Positions 9,606 through 17,465 of a stretch of 64,000 bases of DNA are shown here, piece by piece (positions within the stretch are counted from its first letter, which is position 1; each line of letters opens with the position of its first letter). A model generated the notes under the pieces. The model made no database searches and had not been told where the DNA came from. It saw only the letters and a list, made by a program, of their open reading frames with translations. The stretch spans positions 124,001 to 188,000 of the forward strand of contig NZ_ML137198.1 in assembly GCF_004011805.1 (NCBI RefSeq). Direction: 5' to 3'. The DNA comes from Piscinibacter defluvii. Lineage in GTDB: Bacteria > Pseudomonadota > Gammaproteobacteria > Burkholderiales > Burkholderiaceae_C. The position numbers and the translations under genes were made by a program.

Positions 9606-10549
9606 GCCGGCGCGCCGCGGTGCTCGCGCTGCTGCTCGGCGCGGCGGCGGCGCAGGCGGCGCCGTTCGCCTACATCACCAACCAGGGCAGCCACGACGTG
9701 TCGGTGATCGACCTGGCACGCGAGGCCGTCGTGGCCACGGTGCCGGTCGGGCGCTCGCCGGCCGGCGTGGTGGCGGCCAGCCGGGCCGGCCGGGTGTACG
9801 TCTCGAACCCGGACGACAAGACCGTGTCGGTGATCGACATGCGCACGCAGCGCGTCGTCGATACGCTGCCGGCCGGCGCCGGGCCGGTGGGCATCGATGC
9901 GTCGGCCGACGGCCGCACCGTGTTCGTGGCCGACTGGTACCGCAACCGCCTGCTCGCGATCGATGCGAGCCGGCCGCCCGGAACGCCGCTGGAGATCGCG
10001 GTGGGCCGCGCCCCGGCCGGCGTGGCCGCCGATCCCGATGGCCGCACCGTCTACGTGGCCGAGCGCGACGACGACAGCGTCGCGCTGGTCGACCTGGTCG
10101 AGCGCCGCGTGCGCGCGCGTGTCGCGGTGGGCACGCACCCGTTCGCGCTGCTGCTGGATGCGCCGCGTCGGCGCCTCTATGCGCTGAACGTGCAGAGCGA
10201 CGACCTGAGCGCCATCGACCTTCAGACCCTGCGCGTGACGCACACCGTCAAGGTCGGCAAGGCACCCTACGGTGCCGCACTGGCCGACGGCGGCCGGCTG
10301 CTGTACGTCACCAACCAGCATGCCGACAGCGTGAGCGTGCTCGACGCGGACAGCCTGCGCGTGCTCAAGACGCTGCCCGGCTTCGGCTACCCCGAGGGCA
10401 TCGCGGCGCACGGCGAGCGTGTCTACGTCGTCAACTGGATGGACGACGAGGTCAGCGTGCTCGACGCCGCCAGCGGCAGGGCGCTCGAGCGCATTCCGAC
10501 CGGCCGCAACAGCCGCGGCTTCGGCGCCTTCATCGGCGCGCCCGAATGA
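9602..10549 (+). CDS. Exported YVTN-type beta-propeller protein
   Basis: A 315-residue protein with a signal peptide (cut near AQA-APFA) and about seven propeller repeats such as YITNQGSHDVSVIDL, YVSNPDDKTVSVIDM and YVTNQHADSVSVLDA. The ATG overlaps the stop of the SoxYZ-like gene by four bases. It is a relative of the propeller at 1267-2232 but clearly a separate gene, and here it sits inside the xoxF run. Propellers of this class often bind metals or other proteins in the periplasm. There is no PQQ-docking pattern, so it is not itself a quinoprotein enzyme. Exact role unknown. Confidence 0.78.
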   Translation: MSRRAAVLALLLGAAAAQAAPFAYITNQGSHDVSVIDLAREAVVATVPVGRSPAGVVAASRAGRVYVSNPDDKTVSVIDMRTQRVVDTLPAGAGPVGIDASADGRTVFVADWYRNRLLAIDASRPPGTPLEIAVGRAPAGVAADPDGRTVYVAERDDDSVALVDLVERRVRARVAVGTHPFALLLDAPRRRLYALNVQSDDLSAIDLQTLRVTHTVKVGKAPYGAALADGGRLLYVTNQHADSVSVLDADSLRVLKTLPGFGYPEGIAAHGERVYVVNWMDDEVSVLDAASGRALERIPTGRNSRGFGAFIGAPE

Positions 10550-10577
10550 ATCCCAACAACCACTCCGGAGACTCCCG

Positions 10578-11108
10578 ATGATGCTTTCCACCCGCCGCAC
10601 GCTGCTGGCCGCTGCGCTGGGACTGGCCGCTGCCGGCGCGCTGGCCCACGGCCCGACACGCCAGAAGGTGACCGAGACCGTGACCATCGATGCGCCCGCC
10701 GCCGCCGTGTGGGCGAAGATCCGCAACTTCGACGCGCTGAAGGACTGGCACCCCGCCGTCGCCAAGAGCCCGGCCGACAAGGGCAACGAGGAAGGCTCGG
10801 TGCGCCAGCTCGAGCTGAAGAACGGCGGCAGGCTGACCGAGACGCTGGAAGCTTACGACGACGCGAAGATGCGCTACAGCTACCGCGCCAAGGACGGCGG
10901 CGCCCTGCCGGTGACCAACTACACCTCGACGATCAGCGTCAAGGCCGACGGCAACAAGGCGGTCGTCGAGTGGCGCGGAGCCTTCTACCGCGGCTACCCG
11001 AACAACGACCCGCCGCCGGACCAGAACGACGAGGCCGCGGTGGCTGCCGTCACCGGCGTCTACCAGGCGGGCCTGGCGAACCTGAAGAAGCTCGTCGAAG
11101 GCAAGTAG
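10578..11108 (+). CDS. Exported SRPBCC (START-like) domain protein
   Basis: A 176-residue protein whose body (from about residue 30) has the SRPBCC/polyketide-cyclase-like pattern: VTIDAPAAAVWAKIRNFDALKDWHPAV at the start, then a strand-rich middle and a C-terminal helix. These domains form a deep hydrophobic pocket for a small ligand. The N-terminus STRRTLLAAALGLAAAGALA is an export signal with a twin-arginine look, so the protein may fold with its ligand before Tat export. Exported SRPBCC proteins are uncommon, but they do occur in quinoprotein operons. GGAG at 10567-10570 serves the ATG at 10578. Ligand unknown. Confidence 0.75.
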   Translation: MMLSTRRTLLAAALGLAAAGALAHGPTRQKVTETVTIDAPAAAVWAKIRNFDALKDWHPAVAKSPADKGNEEGSVRQLELKNGGRLTETLEAYDDAKMRYSYRAKDGGALPVTNYTSTISVKADGNKAVVEWRGAFYRGYPNNDPPPDQNDEAAVAAVTGVYQAGLANLKKLVEGK

Positions 11109-11115
11109 GCGCGCC

Positions 11116-12087
11116 GTGGTCAGCACCTGGTGGCGCGTCTGGACGGCACTGCTCGGCCTCGGCCTGCTGGCCGTGCTGGGCGGCTGCGCGAGCGTGGCGC
11201 CGCGCGGGCCGCGGCCGGTCGCGCTCGCGCCCGGCGTCTACATGTTCGCCGGCAGCGCGGGCGCGGCCGATGCGGCCAACCTCGGGCGCATCGGCAACAG
11301 CGGCTTCATCGTCGGCCCGCAGGGCGTGATCGTGGTCGACACCGGCACCTCGCATGTCCACGGCCAGGCGCTGCTCGAGGCGATCGCCACGGTGACCGAC
11401 CGGCCGGTGCGGCTCGCGCTGGTGACCCACGTGCGGCCCGAGTTCCTGTTCGGCGGCACGGCCTTCCAGGCACGCGGCATCCCGGTGGCGATGCACGAGC
11501 GCAGCGCCCGCCTGATGGCCTCGCGCTGCGAGACCTGCCTGAAGACGCTGCGCCAGGTCGCCGGCGAGCCGGCCATGCACGGCAGCCACGTCTACCAGCC
11601 CGACCGCACCCTCGACGCCGCGCAGACCCTGGACCTGATCGGGCGCCCGGTGCGGGTGCTGTACTTCGGCCACTCGAGCGGCCCGGGCGACATCGCGGTG
11701 CTCGACGAACAAAGCGGCGTGCTGTTCGCCGGCGGCCTGCTGGACGTGCGGCGCGTGCCCGACATCCAGGACAGCGACCTGCCCGGCTGGCACCGCGCGC
11801 TGGCCGCGCTGCGCGAGCTCGGCGCGCGCCGCGTCGTGCCCGGGCACGGCCCGGCGGCCGAACCCGGCGCCGCCATCGACGCCGTCGAGACCTACCTCGC
11901 GGCCCTGGAGAAGAAGACCCGCGCGCTGGTCGAATCGGGCGCCTCGCTGATCAACGTGGCCGACGTTGCGGAGATGCCCGACTATGAAGCCTGGGACCAG
12001 TACGAGATCATCCACCGTCGCAACGCCTCGGTCGCCTTCCTGCGGTACGAGCGCGAGCTGATCTTCAAGCCGGAGCCGCCCCGATGA
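11116..12087 (+). CDS. Quinoprotein-associated metallo-beta-lactamase-fold lipoprotein with altered metal motif
   Basis: A 323-residue lipoprotein: GTG start, hydrophobic segment and lipobox LGGC with Cys24. The body follows the metallohydrolase family that accompanies quinoprotein dehydrogenases and SoxYZ-like carriers (SoxH-related): GNSGFIVGPQGVIVVDTGTS, then the metal loop, FGHSSGPGD and PGHG. The metal loop, normally THxHxEH, reads THVRPEF here (His105, Arg107, Phe110), so two zinc-binding histidines are lost while later ligands (GH, GHG) remain. The enzyme is therefore probably inactive or binds metal differently. It lies between the propeller/SRPBCC genes and the second SoxYZ-like carrier, which it overlaps by four bases. 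Confidence 0.8.
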   Translation: MVSTWWRVWTALLGLGLLAVLGGCASVAPRGPRPVALAPGVYMFAGSAGAADAANLGRIGNSGFIVGPQGVIVVDTGTSHVHGQALLEAIATVTDRPVRLALVTHVRPEFLFGGTAFQARGIPVAMHERSARLMASRCETCLKTLRQVAGEPAMHGSHVYQPDRTLDAAQTLDLIGRPVRVLYFGHSSGPGDIAVLDEQSGVLFAGGLLDVRRVPDIQDSDLPGWHRALAALRELGARRVVPGHGPAAEPGAAIDAVETYLAALEKKTRALVESGASLINVADVAEMPDYEAWDQYEIIHRRNASVAFLRYERELIFKPEPPR

Positions 12088-12911
12088 ACACGCCGCGCCT
12101 GCGCCGTCGCCACGCCCTCGCCAGCCTCGCCGCCGCCGCCTGGCCGGCCTGGGCCGCCGAGGGCGGGCTGCCGTCGGCGCGCCACGAGGATTCCTCGCCC
12201 GAGTGGGACAAGCTGTCGGCCCGCCTGTTCGCGGGCCGCCCGCTGCGCGCCGGGCGCGAGGTGGTGCAGCTCACGGTGCCGCTGCGCGCCGCCTACGGCG
12301 CCTCGGTGCCGGTCAAGGTCAGCTCGATGCTGCCGCAGCGGCCCGAGCGCCACGTGCGCCGCCTGTGGCTGGTGGTCGACAAGAACCCGTCGCCGGTGGC
12401 GGCGGTGCTCGACCTGAGCACCGAGATCGGCCAGGCCGATTTCGAGACCCGGCTGCGCGTGGACGAATACAGCCACGTGCGCGTGGTCAGCGAGCTGTCC
12501 GACGGCTCGCTGCACCTCGACTCGCGCTACGTGAAGACCTCGGGCGGCTGCTCCGCTCCGCCCAACCGCGAGGCGCTGCACCTGATCGGCCGCACGATGT
12601 TCAAGCTGCCGGCCGGCGTGCGGCTCGAGCAGCCCACGCCGGCCGACGTGACCGTCGTGCATCCGAACGACACCGGCTTCGAGCTGAACCAGCAGACGGT
12701 GATGTACATCCCGCCGCATTTCGTGCGCTCGATCAAGGTCAGCTACGACAAGCGCAAGATCTTCGATGCCGAGCTGGACTTCTCGGTGAGCGAGAACCCC
12801 ACGCTGCGCTTCAACTTCGTGCCGCACGGCGACGGCGAGCTGCGCGCCGAGGTGACCGACTCGAAGGATGGCCACTACGTCGGCTCGCTGATGGTCTCGA
12901 CCACCTCATGA
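12084..12911 (+). CDS. Quinoprotein dehydrogenase-associated fused SoxY-SoxZ-like carrier, copy 2
   Basis: A 275-residue paralogue of the protein at 8772-9605. It shares the block VDEYSHVRV (copy 1 VDAYSHVRA), the central TSGGCSAP with Cys156, and the C-terminal SEN(P)xLRFxFVP stretch. The signal sequence begins RLRRRHALASLAAAAWPAWA, which has a twin-arginine character unlike copy 1. It overlaps the metallohydrolase-fold gene before it and the thioredoxin-like gene after it by four bases each, so these three are tightly coupled. Two carriers that differ in length and signal may hand a thiol-bound group to each other or serve different partners. The cargo is unknown. Confidence 0.82.
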   Translation: MNTPRLRRRHALASLAAAAWPAWAAEGGLPSARHEDSSPEWDKLSARLFAGRPLRAGREVVQLTVPLRAAYGASVPVKVSSMLPQRPERHVRRLWLVVDKNPSPVAAVLDLSTEIGQADFETRLRVDEYSHVRVVSELSDGSLHLDSRYVKTSGGCSAPPNREALHLIGRTMFKLPAGVRLEQPTPADVTVVHPNDTGFELNQQTVMYIPPHFVRSIKVSYDKRKIFDAELDFSVSENPTLRFNFVPHGDGELRAEVTDSKDGHYVGSLMVSTTS

Positions 12912-13432
12912 GGCGCCGCGCCGCGCTCGCCCTGCCGCTGCTGCTGGCGGCCGGCGCGGCCCGCGCCATCGGCCTGCCGCCGCGCTATGGCGCGACCATC
13001 GTGCAGCCGCAGGGGCTGCCCGAGCAGTACGAGTTCGACCTCGGCCCGGCGCTGGCCCGTGCCCGCGCCGAGAACAAGCGGCTGTACGTCTACCTCGGCG
13101 CCAACGACTGCCCGTTCTGCCGCAAGTACGAGGCCTTCCTCGACAAGAACGCCGACGCCCTGCTGCCGCACTTCCAGAAGGACTGGCTGCTGTACGACCT
13201 GCGCAGCAGTCTGAAGGTGCAGGCCGACCGGCTGCGCTTTCGCATCGGCGCGCAGAGCTGGGGCTACACCGAGTTCATGAAGAAGCTCGGCGACGAGCGC
13301 GTGCGCCAGCTGGTCTACCCGAGCGTCTGGCTGCTCGACGGCGAGGGAAGGAACCTGATGCAGATGCCGGCCGGCACCGGCACCTTCGAGACGGTGCCCG
13401 AGCAACTCGAGATCCTGCGCCTCGAGAACTGA
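12908..13432 (+). CDS. Exported thioredoxin-fold protein with CPFC motif
   Basis: A 174-residue protein with a signal peptide (cut near ARA-IGLP) and a thioredoxin-like core: VYLGANDCPFCRKYEAFL with Cys68 and Cys71, followed by a cis-proline candidate in VYPSVWLLD. The CPFC pair is typical of periplasmic thiol-disulfide proteins rather than cytoplasmic thioredoxin (CGPC). It directly follows the SoxYZ-like carrier (four-base overlap) and in that position resembles SoxW/SoxS-type reductants that keep the SoxY cysteine reduced. A role in recharging or releasing cargo from the two SoxYZ-like carriers is therefore a reasonable inference. Confidence 0.75.
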   Translation: MRRRAALALPLLLAAGAARAIGLPPRYGATIVQPQGLPEQYEFDLGPALARARAENKRLYVYLGANDCPFCRKYEAFLDKNADALLPHFQKDWLLYDLRSSLKVQADRLRFRIGAQSWGYTEFMKKLGDERVRQLVYPSVWLLDGEGRNLMQMPAGTGTFETVPEQLEILRLEN

Positions 13433-13505
13433 GGCGCTTGACGCACCGCAACCGCGGCCACGCCGGCGCTGCACAGAATGCCCCTGCAACCATCGAGGGG
13501 ACAGC

Positions 13506-14117
13506 ATGAAGAAGACGGTTCTGGGCAGCCTGCTGATCGCGGCCCTGGGGGCACCGGCGGCGCAGGCGGCCGGCAGCGCGGACGACGAGCTCGTGCAGCG
13601 TGCGGTGCATGTCTGCGCCACCTGCCACGGCGACTTCGGGCGCAGCAGCGACTCGCGCTTCCCGGCGCTGGCCGGCCAGGCACGCGAGTACACCATCCGG
13701 CAGCTGAAGGACTTCCGCGACAAGTCGCGCGCCGAAACCGACGTGCAGGCCTACATGTACGGCATCTCGGCGCTGCTGACCGACGGCGCGATCGAAGGCC
13801 TGGCCGACTACTACGCGAAGCAGGAGCCGCGTCCCGGCCGGGCCGGCAGTGCCGCGCTGATGAGCCAGGGCAAGGCCATCTTCGAGAAGGGCCTGCCGGC
13901 GCTGGGCGTGCGCGCCTGCGCGTCCTGCCACGGCGACAGGGCCGAGGGCCAGACCGGCTTCCCGCGCCTGGCGGGCCAGCATGCCGACTACATCGTGCGC
14001 CAGCTCAAGGTGTTCAAGACGCCGCTGCGTCCGCACGGCGTGATCATGAAGAACGAGGTGCGCGCCATGAACGAGGCGCAGATGAAGGCGGTGGCCGCCT
14101 ACCTGCAGTCGCTCTAG
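13506..14117 (+). CDS. Diheme cytochrome c of the c4 type
   Basis: A 203-residue exported cytochrome with two heme sites, CATCH at residues 37-41 and CASCH at 138-142, each followed by the c4-like pattern FPALAGQ / FPRLAGQ and a Tyr-IxRQLK helix. That internal duplication is characteristic of cytochrome c4. The signal peptide ends near AQA-AGSA. A good GAGGGGAC ribosome site lies before the ATG, 73 bases after the thioredoxin-like gene, with a CAGAAT word near 13475 that may be an extra promoter. It is the last rightward gene; pqqE converges from the other strand four bases later. It probably carries electrons from the XoxG pool to a terminal oxidase. Confidence 0.85.
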   Translation: MKKTVLGSLLIAALGAPAAQAAGSADDELVQRAVHVCATCHGDFGRSSDSRFPALAGQAREYTIRQLKDFRDKSRAETDVQAYMYGISALLTDGAIEGLADYYAKQEPRPGRAGSAALMSQGKAIFEKGLPALGVRACASCHGDRAEGQTGFPRLAGQHADYIVRQLKVFKTPLRPHGVIMKNEVRAMNEAQMKAVAAYLQSL

Positions 14118-14121
14118 CGGG

Positions 14122-15249
14122 CTAGGTCGCTACCTTCGCGAGCCGGCGCGAGTTCGCCGGGTCGCGGAACACCAGCGGGTGCTCGGTGACCGCCGGCGCG
14201 CCGCGTTCGGCCTGAGCCACGGCCTCGAGCACCTTGGCGTGGTGCGGGCTCTTGCTGCACACCGGGTCGGCCGCCTCGGGGTCGTTCGCGATCAGGTAGG
14301 CCTGGCAGCGGCAGCCGCCGAGGTCCTCCTCCTTGCGCTCGCAGCTCGCGCAGGGCTCCTTCATCCAGCCCGTGCCGCGGTAGCGGTTGAAGCCCTCGGA
14401 CTCGAACCAGGCGTGGCGCAGGCTCGCCTCGCGCACGTTCGGGAACGTCAGCCCGGGCAGCATCTTCGCGGTGTGGCAGGGCAGCACGTCGCCGGTGGGT
14501 GTCACCGTGATGAACATGCTGCCCCAGCCGTTGACGCACTTCTTGGCCCGGCCCTCGTGGTAGTCGGGCGCGACGAAGAAGATGCGCATCTTCTCGCCCA
14601 GCTTGCGCCGCCACTCGTCGGTGACGGCCTCGGCGCGGATCAGTTGCTCGCGCGTGGGCAGCAGCTGCGCGCGGTTGACGAAGGCCCACGAGTAGTACTG
14701 CGTGTTCGCCAGCTCGATGTACTCGGCGCCGAACTCCGCGGCCATGCCGATGATGCGGTCGATGTGGTCGATGTTGAGCCGGTGGATCACGACGTTCATC
14801 ACCATCGGCCAGCCCTGGTCCTTGATGATCCTCGCGACCTTGTTCTTCAGCTCGAAGGTCTTGGTGTGCGAGAGGAAGTCGTTCATCTCGCGCGTCGAAT
14901 CCTGGAACGAGAGCTGCACGTGGTCCAGCCCCGCCTCCTTCAGCGCCCTGGCGCGTGCCTCGGTCAGGCCCACGCCCGAGGTCAGCAGGTTGGTGTAGTA
15001 GCCCAGGCGATGCGCCTCGGCGACGATGAGCTCGAGGTCGTCGCGCAGCAGCGGCTCGCCGCCGGACAGGCCGAGCTGCACGGCACCCATCTCGCGGCCC
15101 TCGCGCAGCACGCGCAACCAGTCGTCGGTGGAGAGCTCGGCGGGCTGCGTCGCGTAGTCCACCGGGTTGTAGCAAAAGACGCAGTGCAGCGGGCAGCGGT
15201 AGGTCAGCTCCGCCAACAGCCACAGGGGCGGTCCAACGACTTGGCTCAT
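14122..15249 (-). CDS. pqqE: PQQ biosynthesis radical SAM enzyme PqqE
   Basis: A 375-residue radical SAM protein that forms the carbon-carbon bond between the glutamate and tyrosine of PqqA, the first step of PQQ synthesis. The SAM cluster motif is CPLHCVFC with Cys19, Cys23 and Cys26. A C-terminal SPASM-type set of cysteines is visible (KKCVNGWGS, LPCHTAKM, PCASCERKE, GGCRC). It follows pqqD by four bases in the leftward order pqqA-B-C-D-E. The gene meets the cytochrome c4 gene tail to tail at 14117/14122 with no room for a separate terminator. Confidence 0.97.
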   Translation of the reverse strand: MSQVVGPPLWLLAELTYRCPLHCVFCYNPVDYATQPAELSTDDWLRVLREGREMGAVQLGLSGGEPLLRDDLELIVAEAHRLGYYTNLLTSGVGLTEARARALKEAGLDHVQLSFQDSTREMNDFLSHTKTFELKNKVARIIKDQGWPMVMNVVIHRLNIDHIDRIIGMAAEFGAEYIELANTQYYSWAFVNRAQLLPTREQLIRAEAVTDEWRRKLGEKMRIFFVAPDYHEGRAKKCVNGWGSMFITVTPTGDVLPCHTAKMLPGLTFPNVREASLRHAWFESEGFNRYRGTGWMKEPCASCERKEEDLGGCRCQAYLIANDPEAADPVCSKSPHHAKVLEAVAQAERGAPAVTEHPLVFRDPANSRRLAKVAT

Positions 15250-15253
15250 GGCT

Positions 15254-15526
15254 TCAATCCCAGGTCAGCCAGCGCTGCTTCGCGGCCACGTCGATGAAGC
15301 CGCGCACGTCGCCTTCCAGGTTGCTGGCACCGAAGGTCTTCTCCAGGTCGGCGACGATCGCGGCCAGCGTGGCCTGCCCGTCGCAGCGCTTCATGATCTC
15401 GCCGGCGCTGCCGTTGAGCTTGACCATGCCCTCGGGGTAGAGCAGCACGTGGCACTGCTGCGCCGGCTCCCACTGGAGCCGGAAGCCCGCGCCGAGGCGC
15501 GGGCGGCTGTCGGCGACCAGTTCCAT
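15254..15526 (-). CDS. pqqD: PQQ biosynthesis peptide chaperone PqqD
   Basis: A 90-residue member of the RiPP recognition element family that binds the PqqA peptide and presents it to PqqE. The sequence shows the family marks RPRLGAGFRLQWE, VLLYPEGMVKLNGSAGEI and the C-terminal FIDVAAKQRWL. Start ATG at 15526 shares one base with the pqqC stop (TGATG), so the two are translationally coupled; the longer open frame upstream lies inside pqqC. It is separate from pqqC here, unlike the fused pqqCD of some methylotrophs such as Methylobacterium. Confidence 0.95.
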   Translation of the reverse strand: MELVADSRPRLGAGFRLQWEPAQQCHVLLYPEGMVKLNGSAGEIMKRCDGQATLAAIVADLEKTFGASNLEGDVRGFIDVAAKQRWLTWD

Positions 15527-16233
15527 CACGCGTTCACGCCGTACTTCAGCGCCATCGCGTCGTTCATCGCCCACAGGATGTCGAGCTTGAACTGCAGGAT
15601 ATCGAGCGCGCGCTCCTGCAGCGCGCGGGTGTTGAAGTGGTCCAGCGTGATGGCCAGGCCCTGCTCCACGTCGCGCCGCGCCTGGCTGACGCGGTTGCGG
15701 AAATAGCTCAGGCCCTGCGGCTCGATCCAGGCGTAATGCTCGGGCCAGGTGGCCAGGCGCTGCTTGTGGATCTCCGGCGCGAACAGCTCGGTCAGCGACG
15801 AGCACACCGCCTCCTGCCAGGGCGCGCGGCGCGCGAAGTTGACGTAGGCGTCGACCGCGAACCGCACCGCCGGGATCAGGTGGCGCTGGTCCTCGATCTC
15901 CTCGCGCGTCAGCCCCACCGCCTCGCCCAGGCGCAACCAGGCCTCGATGCCGCCCGGGTCCTTCACGCCGCCGATCTCGAAGCCGTCGTGGTCGAGGATG
16001 CGCTGGATCCAGCCACGCCGCACCTCGCGGTCGGTGCAGTTGGACATCACCGCCGCGTCCTTGATCGGGATCGCGATCTGGTAGTAGAAGCGGTTCGCCA
16101 CCCAGCCGCGGATCTGCTCGGGCGTGGCCTTGCCCGTGTTCAGCATCACGTTGAACGGATGGTGGATGTGGTACGAACGGCCGCGCTCGCGCAGCTTGGC
16201 TTCGAACTCTTCGCGGGACCAGGCAGCAGTCAT
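15526..16233 (-). CDS. pqqC: Pyrroloquinoline-quinone synthase PqqC
   Basis: A 235-residue cofactorless oxidase that carries out the last ring closure and eight-electron oxidation giving PQQ. The all-helical heme-oxygenase-like family is recognised from [31 protein letters not shown] and the C-terminal [18 protein letters not shown] take ATG at 16233, one base after the pqqB stop; a GTG 21 bases upstream would extend into pqqB. Length fits the family (about 235-255). It is coupled to pqqD by the TGATG overlap. Confidence 0.97.
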   Translation of the reverse strand: MTAAWSREEFEAKLRERGRSYHIHHPFNVMLNTGKATPEQIRGWVANRFYYQIAIPIKDAAVMSNCTDREVRRGWIQRILDHDGFEIGGVKDPGGIEAWLRLGEAVGLTREEIEDQRHLIPAVRFAVDAYVNFARRAPWQEAVCSSLTELFAPEIHKQRLATWPEHYAWIEPQGLSYFRNRVSQARRDVEQGLAITLDHFNTRALQERALDILQFKLDILWAMNDAMALKYGVNA

Positions 16234-16234
16234 C

Positions 16235-17155
16235 TCAGATCTCGAGGGTGACACCGTCCTCGCAGACCTCGATGCGGTGGCGCGCCAGTTCGGCGCGCTG
16301 CGGCGAGTCCTCGTCGAGGATGGGGTTGGTGTTGTTGATGTGGATGAGGAAGCGGCGCGCGTTCGCCGGCATTTGGTCGAGCCACTCGATCATGCCGCCG
16401 GCGCCGGACTGCGGCAGGTGGCCGATGTCGCGCGCGGTCTTCTTCGACAGGCCGAGCGCGATCATCTCGTCGTCGGTCCAGAAGGTGCCGTCGACGAACA
16501 CCGCGTCGGCGCCGCTCATCACGTCGAAGAGCGGCGGCGTGATCTCGCCGAGGCCCGGCGCGTAGAAGGCGCTGCGGCCGCTCGTGCGGTCGGTGATCAG
16601 CATGCCGATGTTGTCGCCGGGCACCGGCGCGTCGCGGTGCGGCGAGTACGGCGCGGCCTTGCTGGCCAGCGCGAAGGCGCGGAAGGCGAGGCCCGGCGCG
16701 CCGGGGATCGTGAACGGCGTGCCGTCGGGCACGATGCGCTCGCGCTGCACGCCGCAGTAGTGGCCCAGCACGCGCAGGATCGGGTTGCCCTGGGTCAGGT
16801 CCTGCTCGACCGGGTCGGTGCACCACAGCGGCAGCGGGCTGCCGCGCTCGCGCAGCATGAAGAGCCCGGTCGCGTGGTCGATCTGGCCGTCCATCAGCAC
16901 CACGCCGGCGATCGCGCTGTCGCGCACCCGGCGGTTCGGCTGCAGCGCCGGGTTGGCGCGGATCTGCTCGAGGATGTCGGGCGAAGCGTTGAACAGCACG
17001 CCGTCGGCCGCCTGGTCGTCGCGCACGAAGATCGACGACTGGGTGCGTGGCCGCGCGCGCACGGCGCCGCTGCGCACGCCGGCACAGTTGCGGCAGTTGC
17101 AGTTCCACTGCGGGAAGCCGCCGCCGGCCGCGGCGCCGAGGATCGTGATGCGCAT
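16235..17155 (-). CDS. pqqB: PQQ biosynthesis protein PqqB
   Basis: A 306-residue metallo-beta-lactamase-fold protein needed for PQQ production; it hydroxylates the tyrosine part of the Glu-Tyr intermediate in current models. Typical stretches are [15 protein letters not shown] at the start, the CxCxxC zinc-site region, [11 protein letters not shown] (the family's variant of the metal loop) and HINNTNPIL. It is separated from pqqA by 65 bases that form a terminator-like hairpin (17171-17205), so pqqB-E are expected to be expressed below pqqA. Confidence 0.97.
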   Translation of the reverse strand: MRITILGAAAGGGFPQWNCNCRNCAGVRSGAVRARPRTQSSIFVRDDQAADGVLFNASPDILEQIRANPALQPNRRVRDSAIAGVVLMDGQIDHATGLFMLRERGSPLPLWCTDPVEQDLTQGNPILRVLGHYCGVQRERIVPDGTPFTIPGAPGLAFRAFALASKAAPYSPHRDAPVPGDNIGMLITDRTSGRSAFYAPGLGEITPPLFDVMSGADAVFVDGTFWTDDEMIALGLSKKTARDIGHLPQSGAGGMIEWLDQMPANARRFLIHINNTNPILDEDSPQRAELARHRIEVCEDGVTLEI

Positions 17156-17170
17156 GGAGGTCCGGAGAAG

Positions 17171-17205
17171 AAAAACCGCCGCGCGAGCGTGAGCCCGGCG
17201 GCGGT
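17171..17205 (-). terminator. Terminator-like attenuator between pqqA and pqqB
   Basis: Read on the minus strand, an 8-bp perfect stem (17198-17205 pairing with 17175-17182; GCGGCGGT on the plus strand) with a 15-base loop is followed by a run of five Ts (17171-17175). That is the shape of an intrinsic terminator. It lies 15 bases after the pqqA stop and 16 bases before the pqqB start. Partial termination would give many short pqqA transcripts and fewer pqqA-E ones, matching the need for excess PqqA peptide. The stem and T-run are seen; the effect is inferred. Confidence 0.75.
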
Positions 17206-17220
17206 CGGTCGGTCAGCCGC

Positions 17221-17295
17221 TCAGCGGGCCGCGACGTACATCGTGATTTCGAAGCCGAAGCGGAAGTCGGTGGCGGTCGGGGTGGTCCAGGTCAT
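17221..17295 (-). CDS. pqqA: PQQ precursor peptide PqqA
   Basis: A 24-residue peptide, MTWTTPTATDFRFGFEITMY followed by VAAR, from which PQQ is built. Glu16 and Tyr20 keep the required E-x3-Y spacing; these two residues are joined by PqqE and become the PQQ skeleton. It is too short for ordinary gene finders. An AGGAGAA ribosome site lies upstream of the ATG at 17295. It is the first gene of the leftward pqq operon; its promoter must lie in the 170 bases shared with the divergent hydrolase gene. Confidence 0.97.
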   Translation of the reverse strand: MTWTTPTATDFRFGFEITMYVAAR

Positions 17296-17452
17296 GCAGG
17301 TTCTCCTGTGGCGGTGGTCGCCCCACCGGATGGCGGGTGCGGGGAGGTTGTTTCCCGTGCCGTATCCTCGCCGCGCGCAGCGCCGCCGCACAGTCCCCGG
17401 ACCATGAATCGGGCCTCATGATTTTCATGATTGGGGGCGCGGGTGCTCCCGA

Positions 17453-17458
17453 TACCAT
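17453..17458 (+). promoter_or_regulatory. Possible -10 element for the iminopeptidase gene
   Basis: The hexamer TACCAT (four of six consensus -10 bases) ends seven bases before the ATG at 17466, and there is no Shine-Dalgarno sequence. This matches the short-leader layout of five genes between 54795 and 62025. No good -35 is visible, so the call is weak. Confidence 0.3.
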
Positions 17459-17465
17459 CGTGCCC

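Noticed and set aside
8772-13432. Thiosulfate-oxidation (sox) gene cluster
   Set aside because: Only SoxYZ-like and SoxH/SoxW-like proteins occur, fused or altered; soxA, soxX, soxB, soxC and soxD are absent.
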